Shown one piece after another: positions 8,484 through 16,375 of a DNA stretch of 64,000 bases. Position 1 is the first letter of the stretch, and every line of letters starts with the position of its first letter. Position numbers and translations under genes: made by a program. Source of the DNA: Pontiellaceae bacterium B12227 (GTDB lineage Bacteria > Verrucomicrobiota > Kiritimatiellia > Kiritimatiellales > Pontiellaceae); the NCBI GenBank assembly GCA_029432775.1, contig JAROAZ010000006.1, positions 1 to 64,000 on the forward strand, written 5' to 3'. Under the pieces are notes generated by a model that was given only the letters and a program-made list of their open reading frames with translations, was not told the origin of the DNA and did not search any database.

Positions 8484-9840
8484 TGATCCGACGATTCTTA
8501 GTTTGTTGAACAAAATTCTTCTTTCGAAGGGATATGAGGTACAACTTGCCGAACATGGCGGGGTGGCCGAAAAACTTCTGAAGTCTGAACAGTTCGATCT
8601 TCTGATTTCCGACATCAAAATGGAGCCCGTCGACGGGATGCAGCTCCTGAAAAAAACACGGCAATTGCGTCCACATGTGGGTGCAATCATGCTGACAGCC
8701 TATGCAACGGTTGCCACTGCTGTGGAAGCCATGAAAGAAGGCGCGTTCGACTATATTCCAAAGCCGTTCAAGATCGACGAGCTTCTGGAAACGGTTAAAC
8801 GGGCGCTGGATTACCAGAAATCTCTTTCAGAGCAGATCAGTGGTACCGGACACATCGAAGCCAAAAAATATTTTGGTAATATCATCGCTGAAAGCGATCA
8901 GATGGTAAACGTCTGCGAAATGATCAAACGGGTGGCCCCTACCAAAACCACCATCATGATTACCGGCGAGAGCGGTACCGGCAAAGAACTGGTTGCCGAA
9001 GCGGTACACAGCTTCAGCGCCCGTTCCGAAGGCCCGTTCCTTCCGGTCAACTGTGCCGCTCTTCCTGAAACGTTGATTGAGTCAGAACTGTTTGGCCATA
9101 CCAAAGGAGCCTTCACAGGAGCCAACGCTGAAAAGGTCGGCCTATTCGAAGCAGCTAAAGGCGGAACGCTCTTTCTGGATGAAATCAACTCCATCCCCCA
9201 CGGCTTGCAATCAAAGTTGCTCCGCGCCATTCAGAATAAAAAGATTCGTAAAGTCGGCGGAACGCAGGAATTTGAAGTGGATGTGCGTATTCTCGCAGCC
9301 TCCAACCGGAATCTTGAAAATATGGTAAAGGAAGGCAGCTTCCGCGAAGACCTCTTTTACCGCCTGAGTGTAATTTCCATCGATATTCCTCCGCTGAAGA
9401 CGCGTCCGGAAGATATTCTTCCCCTCGCCCAGCACTTTATCGGTCTGGAACTGGAGCCCGGAGAAGAATTCCCGACGATGGATAACGCGGTGCTTTCCAT
9501 TCTTCAGAATTACACCTGGCCGGGCAATGTGCGTGAATTACAGAATGTAATCCAGCACTGTCTCACCTTCCTGCATGATGCAAAAATCACCAAGGAAACC
9601 CTGCCCTCTAAACTGATCGTTTCCTACGAAGAGAACCCCGGTGCACAAACTGCGGCACTGACCGGTGAGTTTGAAAAAGGGAAATCGCTCAAAGCCTTCC
9701 TTCGTGCAAAAGAGAAGGAATACCTTAAGACCGTTATTGATACCATGGGTGGCGACAAGGTCGCCGCGGCCAAAGAACTGGACATCAGTCTGGCAACCCT
9801 CTACCGAAAACTCCCGGAAGAGCAGCAGGACCAGCAATAG
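8458..9840 (+). CDS. pilR: PilR-like NtrC-family sigma-54 response regulator
   Basis: 460 residues in three domains. The receiver domain (1-120) has the acidic triplet ADDDP, the phospho-acceptor in LLISDIKM, the switch Thr in MLTAYA and the Lys in IPKPFK. The AAA+ domain (about 140-375) has Walker A GESGTGKE, the sigma-54 contact loop GAFTGA, Walker B GGTLFLDEI and the WPGNVREL sensor region. The C-terminal Fis-type helix-turn-helix is KVAAAKELDISLATLYRKL. It starts inside the kinase gene with GGGAGAGGG about 6 bases upstream. It is expected to activate the sigma-54 promoter of pilA 660 bp downstream. A palindrome and a terminator follow immediately. Confidence 0.93.
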   Translation: MAKILIADDDPTILSLLNKILLSKGYEVQLAEHGGVAEKLLKSEQFDLLISDIKMEPVDGMQLLKKTRQLRPHVGAIMLTAYATVATAVEAMKEGAFDYIPKPFKIDELLETVKRALDYQKSLSEQISGTGHIEAKKYFGNIIAESDQMVNVCEMIKRVAPTKTTIMITGESGTGKELVAEAVHSFSARSEGPFLPVNCAALPETLIESELFGHTKGAFTGANAEKVGLFEAAKGGTLFLDEINSIPHGLQSKLLRAIQNKKIRKVGGTQEFEVDVRILAASNRNLENMVKEGSFREDLFYRLSVISIDIPPLKTRPEDILPLAQHFIGLELEPGEEFPTMDNAVLSILQNYTWPGNVRELQNVIQHCLTFLHDAKITKETLPSKLIVSYEENPGAQTAALTGEFEKGKSLKAFLRAKEKEYLKTVIDTMGGDKVAAAKELDISLATLYRKLPEEQQDQQ

Positions 9841-9842
9841 AC

Positions 9843-9857
9843 TTCCAACCATTGGAA
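9843..9857. repeat. TTCCARNNNYTGGAA palindrome, 2 bp after the pilR stop
   Basis: TTCCAACCATTGGAA lies between the pilR stop codon (9838-9840) and the terminator at 9864. It is one of 25 exact matches to the consensus in the window. Confidence 0.9.
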
Positions 9858-9863
9858 ATCCTT

Positions 9864-9901
9864 AAAAACGCGCTCCTTATTTAACCAAGAGCGCGTTTTT
9901 T
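9864..9901 (+). terminator. Rho-independent terminator after pilR
   Basis: A perfect 12-bp stem, AAAAACGCGCTC (9864-9875) with GAGCGCGTTTTT (9889-9900), around a 13-base loop and ending in T residues. It closes the pilBCSR operon and separates it from pilA. Confidence 0.9.
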
Positions 9902-10214
9902 ATTTCATCTCCCCTGCCGAACCATATCAGCTGATGAACGTTGGTTCCCCAACAGAAGTCCGCAAAGATCGCGAATTATGGAATCGGTTGTCTTTGATAA
10001 TTTTGCGGCCTTGGAGTGAAAAAAACGCCACAAACAGGATAGGGTTTGAGGCTAAACTGACAGACGTATTCCTCGCAAAGACACATTCCGCACAACTCCA
10101 CACTCTCCGCCCCTTAGTGAAATGATAGGTTGGCCGACGGCAAAGGACGATTTGTGCGCATGCGCGGTGCGGACTGTGACGCGAGATTCAGTCATGCCGA
10201 CTTCGATGACCGAT

Positions 10215-10239
10215 TGGAGGGACGACCTCCGTGTCGTCC
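10215..10239. repeat. REP-like hairpin with CTYYGT loop
   Basis: TGGAG leader (10215-10219), stem GGACGAC (10220-10226), loop CTCCGT, stem GTCGTCC (10233-10239). Same architecture as the hairpins at 25.7 and 30.2 kb but with an unrelated stem sequence. Confidence 0.75.
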
Positions 10240-10316
10240 TATCCTCCTGCCCCCTCAAACCAAACTGACGGCGTTTCATTTCCTTTTCCAGGATCCAGGT
10301 CTCTCAAATCGTGATT

Positions 10317-10331
10317 TTCCAATCTTTGGAA
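10317..10331. repeat. TTCCARNNNYTGGAA palindrome upstream of pilA
   Basis: TTCCAATCTTTGGAA, intergenic, about 170 bp upstream of the sigma-54 promoter of pilA. Exact match to the consensus. Confidence 0.9.
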
Positions 10332-10500
10332 CTCAATTCCTTCTCAGTTCTGTTTAATTTCAAGAATTTTAACCCTTTTCAAATTTGACCTAATATTTTT
10401 TATCAACCTGAACTATTCGACAAAAACCCCTTATTTTAAGCCATTTTTAAGCTATTCAGCCTTTGTGCGCTCTATTTCAAACAGCCCCTCAAACAAAACT

Positions 10501-10516
10501 TGGCACGCTAATCGCT
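10501..10516 (+). promoter_or_regulatory. Sigma-54 (-24/-12) promoter of pilA
   Basis: TGGCACG CTAA TCGCT matches the sigma-54 consensus TGGCACG N4 TTGCW with one mismatch. The invariant GG and GC are exactly 12 bases apart. It gives a transcript start near 10527 and a leader of about 75 bases. It agrees with the PilR-type sigma-54 activator encoded just upstream. Confidence 0.8.
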
Positions 10517-10601
10517 ATATAGCTATCCGTCTGCAAGATAAGACGAGGCGAGCTCGAACCAGACACACAAAATTGAAATTAAAATAAATAAGGAAAATAA
10601 A

Positions 10602-10937
10602 ATGAAAAAAATGAACAAAAAAGGATTCACCCTCGTAGAAATCATGATCGTAGTTGCCATCATCGGTCTGCTCGCAGCAATCGGCATCCCTTCCTTCCAG
10701 AAGGCTCGTGCCAGCTCAATCGATAAGTCCATTGCAAACAATGTTCGCATTGTAGAATCGGCCGCAGAACAGTTTGCCATGGAAGAAGGTCGGGCTACCG
10801 GAACTGTAAGTAGTGTTGAATTGACTCCATATGTAAAAGGTGGCCTTGACAAGCTGGATGTTGGTGAACGTACGCTCAAAGACACGTTTAACGTAACTCT
10901 CGGCACCCCGCTTGAATCAACTATTATTTACAACTAA
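10602..10937 (+). CDS. pilA: Type IV major pilin (PilA-like)
   Basis: 111 residues. The leader MKKMNKKG is followed by the prepilin peptidase site and methylated Phe in FTLVEIMIVVAIIGLLAAIG, with the invariant Glu at +5. The rest is a short head domain without an obvious disulfide pair. After cleavage the mature pilin is about 103 residues, short for a type IVa pilin and similar in size to geopilin-type or pseudopilin subunits. AAGGA lies 8 bases before the ATG. It is transcribed alone from a sigma-54 promoter and closed by a terminator, consistent with a highly expressed major subunit. Confidence 0.93.
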   Translation: MKKMNKKGFTLVEIMIVVAIIGLLAAIGIPSFQKARASSIDKSIANNVRIVESAAEQFAMEEGRATGTVSSVELTPYVKGGLDKLDVGERTLKDTFNVTLGTPLESTIIYN

Positions 10938-10993
10938 TTTAGTTGTAGTAATAGGCTAACCCTGTCATCAAGACGGGGTTTATCAACAGTCTG

Positions 10994-11027
10994 AAACCCC
11001 GTCTTTATGGCGGGGTTTATCTTTTTT
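10994..11027 (+). terminator. Rho-independent terminator after pilA
   Basis: Stem AAACCCCG (10994-11001) with CGGGGTTT (11011-11018), then TATCTTTTTT. A second GC-rich hairpin (about 10956-10981) precedes it. A 25-bp stretch overlapping it (10979-11003) recurs at 11590-11614. Confidence 0.8.
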
Positions 11028-11099
11028 CGGGTTAACAGATCGCCACCTAGTAAGTGCAGGATTGTTCCAATCCATGTAAGTTTCATCCGATTAAGTCGC

Positions 11100-11541
11100 T
11101 CAAATGAGCGCGTATTCGCTAGTTTAGGTGCGTTTCGAACGAAATCGGGCATAGCGCGGTGCCCATGCAGTTCTTTGCGGCGGCGATGCAAAGCGAATCT
11201 GAGGAACGCAAGACAACCTGCGTTCAACCGGTTCGTTTTGCCGCTTATAGATCCGTTTGCCGTGCTTTTGGTTGCGGAGGACACTGATCTATTGCCGGCA
11301 TTCCTCCCAGACGGAGCAGGCGAAGACTTTCGCATGATTGCGGCTTGGGTGCGCGGGCAGCGAGGCAGACCGCGGCATTTGATTTGTATTCGCGGTAACT
11401 GTCGCGGCTGATCCCGCGGTCGGTGAGGCGCCTTTGCAGATGATGGGCGGTTAAATAGCCGGCGTCGGGGCCAACGCTCTTGACTTCGAACTTGAATCGC
11501 GGCTCTGGCGCTCGAGTCGATCCAGACAAGAGATGAGTCAT
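11100..11541 (-). pseudogene. IS1182/IS4-type transposase remnant, frameshifted
   Basis: On the minus strand three frames carry consecutive pieces of a DDE transposase of the IS1182 type. The first is SVGPDAGYLTAHHLQRRL and SYREYKSN (11400-11500), matching the ADAGY and YREYKS blocks. The second is GKRIYKRQNEPVER (about 11210-11255). The third is KELHGHR (11157-11180), followed by YARFR in another frame (about 11140-11156). No single open frame joins them, the N-terminal half is missing and no terminal inverted repeats were found, so this is a decayed fragment. Confidence 0.7.
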
Positions 11542-11756
11542 GCACGTTACCGGTAGATATTAATAAAGCTCCGGAGTGATCTCCAGAGCTTTACCAACAG
11601 TCTGAAACCCCGTCATCACGGCGTTTTTTGTTATAATCTAAAACAGTGAATAAAGATTAAATAGTTCGTCCAGAAGACTGAATGTAAGACCTTCTACTCG
11701 TGAGGGTTTATATCCCCCTGCCCACCTAATTTCACCTTAAGCTTTTTCAAACTGTG

Positions 11757-12044
11757 TCATCCCGTAATCATCCGGTTCCCGCCGACGAGAGAATAGACAT
11801 TGTTGTAGCCAGCGGAGCGGAAGGCGTTGGCGGCATAGTTGGTGCGGACGCCGGCAGCGCAGACAAGCAGGTACGGTTGTTCTTTATCGATGGTTGCCGG
11901 ATTATTCAACAGCTCATTCATCGGAATGTGCTGATGATCGCAGGGTAAAGGCGAAACCGCCACTTCGTGGGGCTCGCGGATATCGATGACCTGAAAGTCG
12001 GCCAACGTAATTTCATCGATCGTGACTTCAATAGATTCGGGCAT
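11757..12044 (-). CDS. Single-domain rhodanese-like protein
   Basis: 95 residues. Contains FQVIDIREPHE near residue 17 and the active-site loop CAAGVRT, with the catalytic Cys at about residue 62, followed by a typical C-terminal helix (AANAFRSAGYNNVYSLVGG). It would transfer or carry sulfane sulfur. The gene lies 9 bp after the remains of a ThiF/MoeB-like gene; E1-like enzymes are often paired or fused with rhodaneses for sulfur-carrier activation. GGAAA lies just before the ATG. Confidence 0.88.
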   Translation of the reverse strand: MPESIEVTIDEITLADFQVIDIREPHEVAVSPLPCDHQHIPMNELLNNPATIDKEQPYLLVCAAGVRTNYAANAFRSAGYNNVYSLVGGNRMITG

Positions 12045-12053
12045 GGGAGTTTC

Positions 12054-12240
12054 CTAATTGTGGGCAACACGCATTCTATTCTCTGGAAGCATCCGTTTTC
12101 GCATAGAACAGTCGGCCAGGTTGAAAATCAGATGTTCGCTCTCCAACCGTCCTCTTACCTGTAGCAGATACTTGATGGCTTTCAAAGTCAGGATGGAACC
12201 GATAACGCCGGCAACGAACAGCTGAGGACTTCGTTCGGCA
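12054..12240 (-). pseudogene. C-terminal fragment of a ThiF/MoeB/HesA-family E1-like enzyme
   Basis: Minus-strand reading gives PQLFVAGVIGSILTLKAIKYLL followed by about 35 residues and a TAG at 12054. The AGVIGSxxTLxAIK block is the conserved C-terminal helix of ThiF/MoeB adenylyltransferases. The catalytic and ATP-binding parts are absent: upstream the frame runs into a repeat-like hairpin (12251-12272). The fragment is read in the same direction as the rhodanese, as expected for a decayed moeB-rhodanese pair. Confidence 0.6.
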
Positions 12241-12250
12241 CTCCGCCGTC

Positions 12251-12272
12251 GGGCGGACTCGTGGGTTCGCCC
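12251..12272. repeat. GC-rich hairpin, REP-like
   Basis: Stem GGGCGGAC (12251-12258) pairs with GTTCGCCC (12265-12272) allowing one G-T pair, followed by CTACA. It sits exactly where the ThiF/MoeB-like sequence breaks off. Confidence 0.5.
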
Positions 12273-12335
12273 CTACATTCGCCCTGAAATAGCATGCGTC
12301 GATCCATGTGTCGCCCCGCCCCGACGCGGAACAGT

Positions 12336-12350
12336 TTCCAATGATTGGAA
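12336..12350. repeat. TTCCARNNNYTGGAA palindrome
   Basis: TTCCAATGATTGGAA, intergenic, 70 bp before the SleB-like gene start. Exact match. Confidence 0.9.
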
Positions 12351-12420
12351 ATTTTTAGAGCCTCTTGGTCGGCAATCTGCTATTTCTGTCTGCACTGTTT
12401 TGCACGATGTAGGAGAATAT

Positions 12421-12972
12421 ATGACCACCCGAAGGACCGCCGCACTTGCGCTCACCACTGTTCCAATGATTTCCAGCGCTGTAAAAATTATCGAGATCGA
12501 TAAGGAGTCGAAAACAGAACCCCGGCAACCTGAACCCGCCCCTTCCCGCGCCATCCAGACCGATTCCGAAATGATCAGCGAAGAGGCGGTTCGGATTCTG
12601 AGCTATACCATCTATGCCGAAGCACGGGGCGAACCTTATGAAGGCCAGAAAGCCGTGGCCTCCGTCATTCACACCCGCTCTCAGCAGTTGCACATTCCCA
12701 TGGCTGAAGTCTGCCGGCAGGAAAAACAATTTTCCTGTTGGAACAGTATTTCGGAAGTGCCGTCCTTCTACGGCCCGGGCAAAGGACTGAAGCACGCCGA
12801 TGTGAAAGCGCGCAACACGTGCTACACCCTCGCATGGCTGTTGGTCTCCGGCTATGGGAAATGGGATTACCTGACCCACTTCTATAATCCTGCCAAAGCG
12901 AATCCCAGTTGGCGGCGGGACATGCAGGGCGTGAAAACCATTGGCAACCACGTCTTCGGTTATATCCGCTGA
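12421..12972 (+). CDS. SleB-like cell-wall hydrolase (Hydrolase_2)
   Basis: 183 residues from the ATG at 12421, which has TAGGAG 6-8 bases upstream; an earlier in-frame ATG at 12400 is less likely. N-terminal hydrophobic stretch, Pro/Glu-rich linker, then the SleB/CwlJ catalytic domain from about residue 55. That domain contains ILSYTIYAEARGEPYEGQKA with the conserved catalytic Glu, VIHTRS, and HFYNPAKANPSW near the end. Family members cleave peptidoglycan (lytic transglycosylase activity in spore SleB). In a non-sporulating bacterium the role is probably wall remodelling. No partner gene is adjacent. Confidence 0.85.
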   Translation: MTTRRTAALALTTVPMISSAVKIIEIDKESKTEPRQPEPAPSRAIQTDSEMISEEAVRILSYTIYAEARGEPYEGQKAVASVIHTRSQQLHIPMAEVCRQEKQFSCWNSISEVPSFYGPGKGLKHADVKARNTCYTLAWLLVSGYGKWDYLTHFYNPAKANPSWRRDMQGVKTIGNHVFGYIR

Positions 12973-12998
12973 TAAAAAAGTAACTTCGAATATATGGA

Positions 12999-14726
12999 TT
13001 AGTCTTTCGCGAAGGCAATCCCGAAACTGATCGGCGCACTGGCCACTTCCATACCATCCGCAAAAATACCAACGGCCTGCACCTGATTCGGCCCTTCGCC
13101 CACCATCAGTTCATCGAGCACCAGTTCGGCTTCGGGGTCGTACACTTTTTCATCGATCACCAGTTCTCCGGAAACCAAACGGATTTTCTCCGGTTTTTCC
13201 GAGCCGCCGATCTCGACCTTAATCCCGTGCTCGTGTTTTCCGAGCCTGCTGATCTGAGGAAGAATCGTAACGGAACGTCCCCGCTTCACCACGGTAATCG
13301 GTTTAACTGCTGACATATTGAACTCGACCATGTGGCGGATGCTCGCAACAGCGCGTAGCTCGTGATAGCCGTCGGAGAGCTTATACAACCGCACATGCAC
13401 AGAGTTATCGTCTGAGAACGGCTTGATCTCTTTTCCATCCAAATAGAATGCATACTGGAATTGAGCATTCTGTACCCGAGCTTCCGCCATAGCTAAAAAA
13501 GTAAAGTCGCTCTTCAGCGAGTCCGCTCCGAGAATCTTGACTGAAAAAGGCAATGCGTACGGTTTCGCCAACGGATCACCCAGCAACAGCGACTGCAGCG
13601 GACAGGCGATGGATTGGTAGAAGCTTTCGAGCATGGTCGATCCCGCAGCATAGTGCACAAAGAACCGTGCGGACGGAAACTTGTTCGGGTTGGAATAGGG
13701 TTCCACCACCGCCCCGGCGGTTGCCGTTGCTCCGGCTTCAATCCAGTCCGTGCATTTGGACTGCCGCTTCTGGAACTCCGCACTCCAGCTGGTCAGATGC
13801 TCCGCCATGGCTCCCGGCGCAAACGAGGTAATCTGCGAAGGATCCACATTTTCAGCTCCCATCAAAACGCCCATGACATTGCTTTTTCCTGCGGGAAAAT
13901 TGGTCGTGACCATGGCGGAAATATTTTTGGATTTCAGTTCGTTGATGGCCGGATAAAACTGATATTCACGACACTTCGAACGGACATCGTCGCTTTGGAC
14001 GAAATAGATACCGCTCCGCTGTCCGCGGAAGTCCGATTTGGCGCCACGGCCAATACTCTTCAGTACCGTTTCTACATCGTTCCCTTTTTCACCGACATAC
14101 CCGAGCATCATGCTGGGCAGCGGCATGCGATCGCGCAATCCGTATTGCAGCCAGGCGGCTTCCGGCGGCACTTTGGCCGCTTCGCCCAATCCTTTTTTCT
14201 GCATACCGAGCGACATGGTATTCAGATTCATTTTCAGTCGTTCGTTCGGACCGGCAAAAAGTTTGGAAAAATATTTCCCGTCCTCCACCAGACTCAGTCC
14301 CGGCATTTTATTGCGCATAAAGGTCATCCCGCCGACCGACATCTGCTTCCGGTCATTGGAATCGGTTTTCACGCGAATGGGAAAATCGACAGAATAGACC
14401 CACGCCAGAACCTGCTGATCCAGCCCTCGAGCATTTACCGCCGCATTGGCCGGTTCCCAGATCAGCTTGGTAAACTCTTCCGGCGAAACCGTTGCAGAAC
14501 CGCCGTAGGCCGATTCCGGCACATCAAGATATACCACGTTCCGGCGGGGAATCTGACGGACGGCGATGTAGGTATTGGCCACTTTCAGCGAAGCCTGCGA
14601 CTGCCGGTTAACCAGCAGCAGTATCTCTTGCGGCATCTGCGCCTGAACCAACAGGCTCATCAGCATTACAGCCGACAGGCAGATCAAACCGCGCACACGA
14701 ATCATTCCAAATAGGCTATGTAACAT
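12999..14726 (-). CDS. TIGR03790-like exported protein
   Basis: 575 residues with a signal peptide (IRVRGLICLSAVMLMSLLVQAQ). GGGAG lies 5 bases before the ATG. The N-terminal region (ILLLVNRQSQASLKVANTYIAVRQIP followed by RNVVYLDVP) and the AWVYSVDFPIRV block resemble the TIGR03790 family of uncharacterised exported proteins, which begin by matching a name to a persistent column of RxIP and S..VA motifs. The C-terminal third looks like an Ig-like or fibronectin-like beta domain. Function is unknown. It is separated from the AmmeMemoRadiSam gene by 84 bp on the same strand. Confidence 0.55.
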   Translation of the reverse strand: MLHSLFGMIRVRGLICLSAVMLMSLLVQAQMPQEILLLVNRQSQASLKVANTYIAVRQIPRRNVVYLDVPESAYGGSATVSPEEFTKLIWEPANAAVNARGLDQQVLAWVYSVDFPIRVKTDSNDRKQMSVGGMTFMRNKMPGLSLVEDGKYFSKLFAGPNERLKMNLNTMSLGMQKKGLGEAAKVPPEAAWLQYGLRDRMPLPSMMLGYVGEKGNDVETVLKSIGRGAKSDFRGQRSGIYFVQSDDVRSKCREYQFYPAINELKSKNISAMVTTNFPAGKSNVMGVLMGAENVDPSQITSFAPGAMAEHLTSWSAEFQKRQSKCTDWIEAGATATAGAVVEPYSNPNKFPSARFFVHYAAGSTMLESFYQSIACPLQSLLLGDPLAKPYALPFSVKILGADSLKSDFTFLAMAEARVQNAQFQYAFYLDGKEIKPFSDDNSVHVRLYKLSDGYHELRAVASIRHMVEFNMSAVKPITVVKRGRSVTILPQISRLGKHEHGIKVEIGGSEKPEKIRLVSGELVIDEKVYDPEAELVLDELMVGEGPNQVQAVGIFADGMEVASAPISFGIAFAKD

Positions 14727-14810
14727 ATTAACTCCCGTTATAAAGACAGCAGAAGTATGAAGAGCTTCCCCATGAATTTCAACCCGCGTTCCTCTGAGTT
14801 TGTATTCGGC

Positions 14811-16259
14811 CTAAAGCTCGCCGAAAACAACCGCCTCAAAAACCTGAAATTCACAATCATTTTTCCAATCATTGGAACCCAGCCCGGCCTTCATGGCCAA
14901 ATGCGACAAAGTGGTCTCCAGATCCCACCCCTGTTCCGGCGCCACCTGAGGCAGAAAAACCGCAGAATACATGGAGCGGGTCAGCACGATGCCGTGCTTT
15001 CCGATTTCAATTTCATCACAGGAAGAAACCGTCTTCGGTGACGTGAGCGCTGAGATTTCAACATCGATTTCCTCCAATTCATCTTCGCGGACTTCAGGAA
15101 AGCGCGGATCATGAAAAGCGGCATTCACCGCGTGCTCGGAAACGGCTTCGAACAGCGGGCGGCGCGGGAATATTTCGCCAATGCATCCGCGCAGAATGCC
15201 CTGTTTATGCAAGGTCACGAATGCGCCCATGGTTTCCCGCATGGCCGGAGAAATTTTCAAGTTCAACTCCGGTTCATCCGTTTTCAATTTTTCAGCAATC
15301 CGGTGTCGAGCCAGTGCCAGCAACTCGAGCTTATCGGTGCCTGAAAGCGGCTTGGGTGCAACAACTTCGGAACGGTTGCTGTCTGCCGATGCCAGCGTAT
15401 CGGCACTTTTCCATCGCCCCGTAACCGCAGCGGAAAGGTAACTGACACAATGCGTCCAGTCGCCGGACAGATGCCCCGAAGAGTCATATTTCAACAGCTT
15501 CACCCGGGCGTCTTCGCCGAGCATGGACAACAGTACGGCAATGGGGCTTCGCCCGCAGATGGTCGCACCGGTGTTCTCCACATACTGAAGAAAACCGGCA
15601 CAATCGTTCTGTTCAATCAGCCTGAATGCCCCCATATCGAGGCTCTTCAGATTACTCGGAATATCATCCTCAAACGGCACATAATCAAACGCGCGTCCGT
15701 AATGCGTAAAATCGGAACTAACCACCAGCAAGGTCTGTTCATTCAGCAACGGCAGCAACCGGTTGCCCACCAAAGCGGCACTCGCCTCATTCAGCTGACC
15801 ACACACGATGGGAATCAGTTTAAAGTCGGAAAGCACTTCCTGCAGGAACGGCAGCTCAATCTGCACGCTGTGCTCACTTTGATGCGCATAGGGATGCGCC
15901 ACGAAGGTTTCATTTTTCCAGAGGTTGGAAATGGCCTCGCGGTCCAGCTCAATCCTCCCCAGCGGGGTCTCAATGTGCGAGACATCCGGAATACTTACGC
16001 AATCCGGCAGGGCAACCTGATGGCTGGGTCCGATAACAATCACGCGATCGTACGTCCGACCTTCCAGCAATTGAACCCCGCTTGCTGCGACCATTCCGGA
16101 ATAGCGATAGCCAGCATGAGGAAGCAGCAGGCCGAGTAAATTTTTCACCGGCGGCGTTTTTTCAATATCAATATACGCCCGCAGTTCGTTGCTCAGACGA
16201 ACGGGGTCATCCACGTACCAGCTTCCGGCCAGCTCCGATTTAAGAATCGATGTTTTCAC
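14811..16259 (-). CDS. AmmeMemoRadiSam system B-A fusion protein (MEMO1 + AMMECR1)
   Basis: About 482 residues. Start set at the GTG at 16259 because GGAGGT lies 4 bases upstream. The first ~270 residues form a MEMO1/Mho1 domain (system protein B) with LLPHAGYRYSG, IGPSHQVALPDC and VVSSDFTHYG. The last ~175 residues form an AMMECR1 domain (system protein A) with FVTLHKQGILRGCIGE and DPRFPEV. The two are often found with a radical SAM enzyme in the three-part AmmeMemoRadiSam system. That enzyme is not next door here; the neighbours are an alpha/beta hydrolase and a TIGR03790-like gene. The reaction of the system is not known. One palindrome copy (14863-14877) lies in the AMMECR1 part. Confidence 0.9.
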   Translation of the reverse strand: MKTSILKSELAGSWYVDDPVRLSNELRAYIDIEKTPPVKNLLGLLLPHAGYRYSGMVAASGVQLLEGRTYDRVIVIGPSHQVALPDCVSIPDVSHIETPLGRIELDREAISNLWKNETFVAHPYAHQSEHSVQIELPFLQEVLSDFKLIPIVCGQLNEASAALVGNRLLPLLNEQTLLVVSSDFTHYGRAFDYVPFEDDIPSNLKSLDMGAFRLIEQNDCAGFLQYVENTGATICGRSPIAVLLSMLGEDARVKLLKYDSSGHLSGDWTHCVSYLSAAVTGRWKSADTLASADSNRSEVVAPKPLSGTDKLELLALARHRIAEKLKTDEPELNLKISPAMRETMGAFVTLHKQGILRGCIGEIFPRRPLFEAVSEHAVNAAFHDPRFPEVREDELEEIDVEISALTSPKTVSSCDEIEIGKHGIVLTRSMYSAVFLPQVAPEQGWDLETTLSHLAMKAGLGSNDWKNDCEFQVFEAVVFGEL

Positions 16260-16375
16260 TGCGACCTCCCGGTTGAACAAAACCAGAATACACCGCACCT
16301 ATTTAAACGACAATATTCCAATGCACGGAACTTTCCGTTGCAGTCTGGGGCGGCCGCCCGTATTCTTGTGTTCAG

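Larger units (their letters stand above)
9902..10500. other. Non-coding stretch between pilR terminator and pilA promoter
   Basis: About 600 bases without a supportable gene. It holds a REP-like hairpin (10215-10239), one palindrome (10317-10331) and an AT-rich segment (10350-10460) that may carry PilR sites. Confidence 0.6.
10979..11614. repeat. Pair of 25-bp direct repeats flanking a transposase remnant
   Basis: Bases 10979-11003 and 11590-11614 differ at one position only; both contain CAACAGTCTGAAACCCCGTC. Each is preceded by a GC-rich hairpin and followed by a T-rich tract. They bracket the IS1182-type remnant and could be duplicated terminator modules or the borders of the insertion. 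Confidence 0.7.

Noticed and set aside
10934..11545. Single 203-codon gene on the minus strand
   Set aside because: Parts of a transposase lie in three different frames, so this is a pseudogene and not one protein.
13614..14714. Long plus-strand open frame opposite the TIGR03790-like gene
   Set aside because: No family features, and it is the antisense shadow of a gene with signal peptide and ribosome-binding site.
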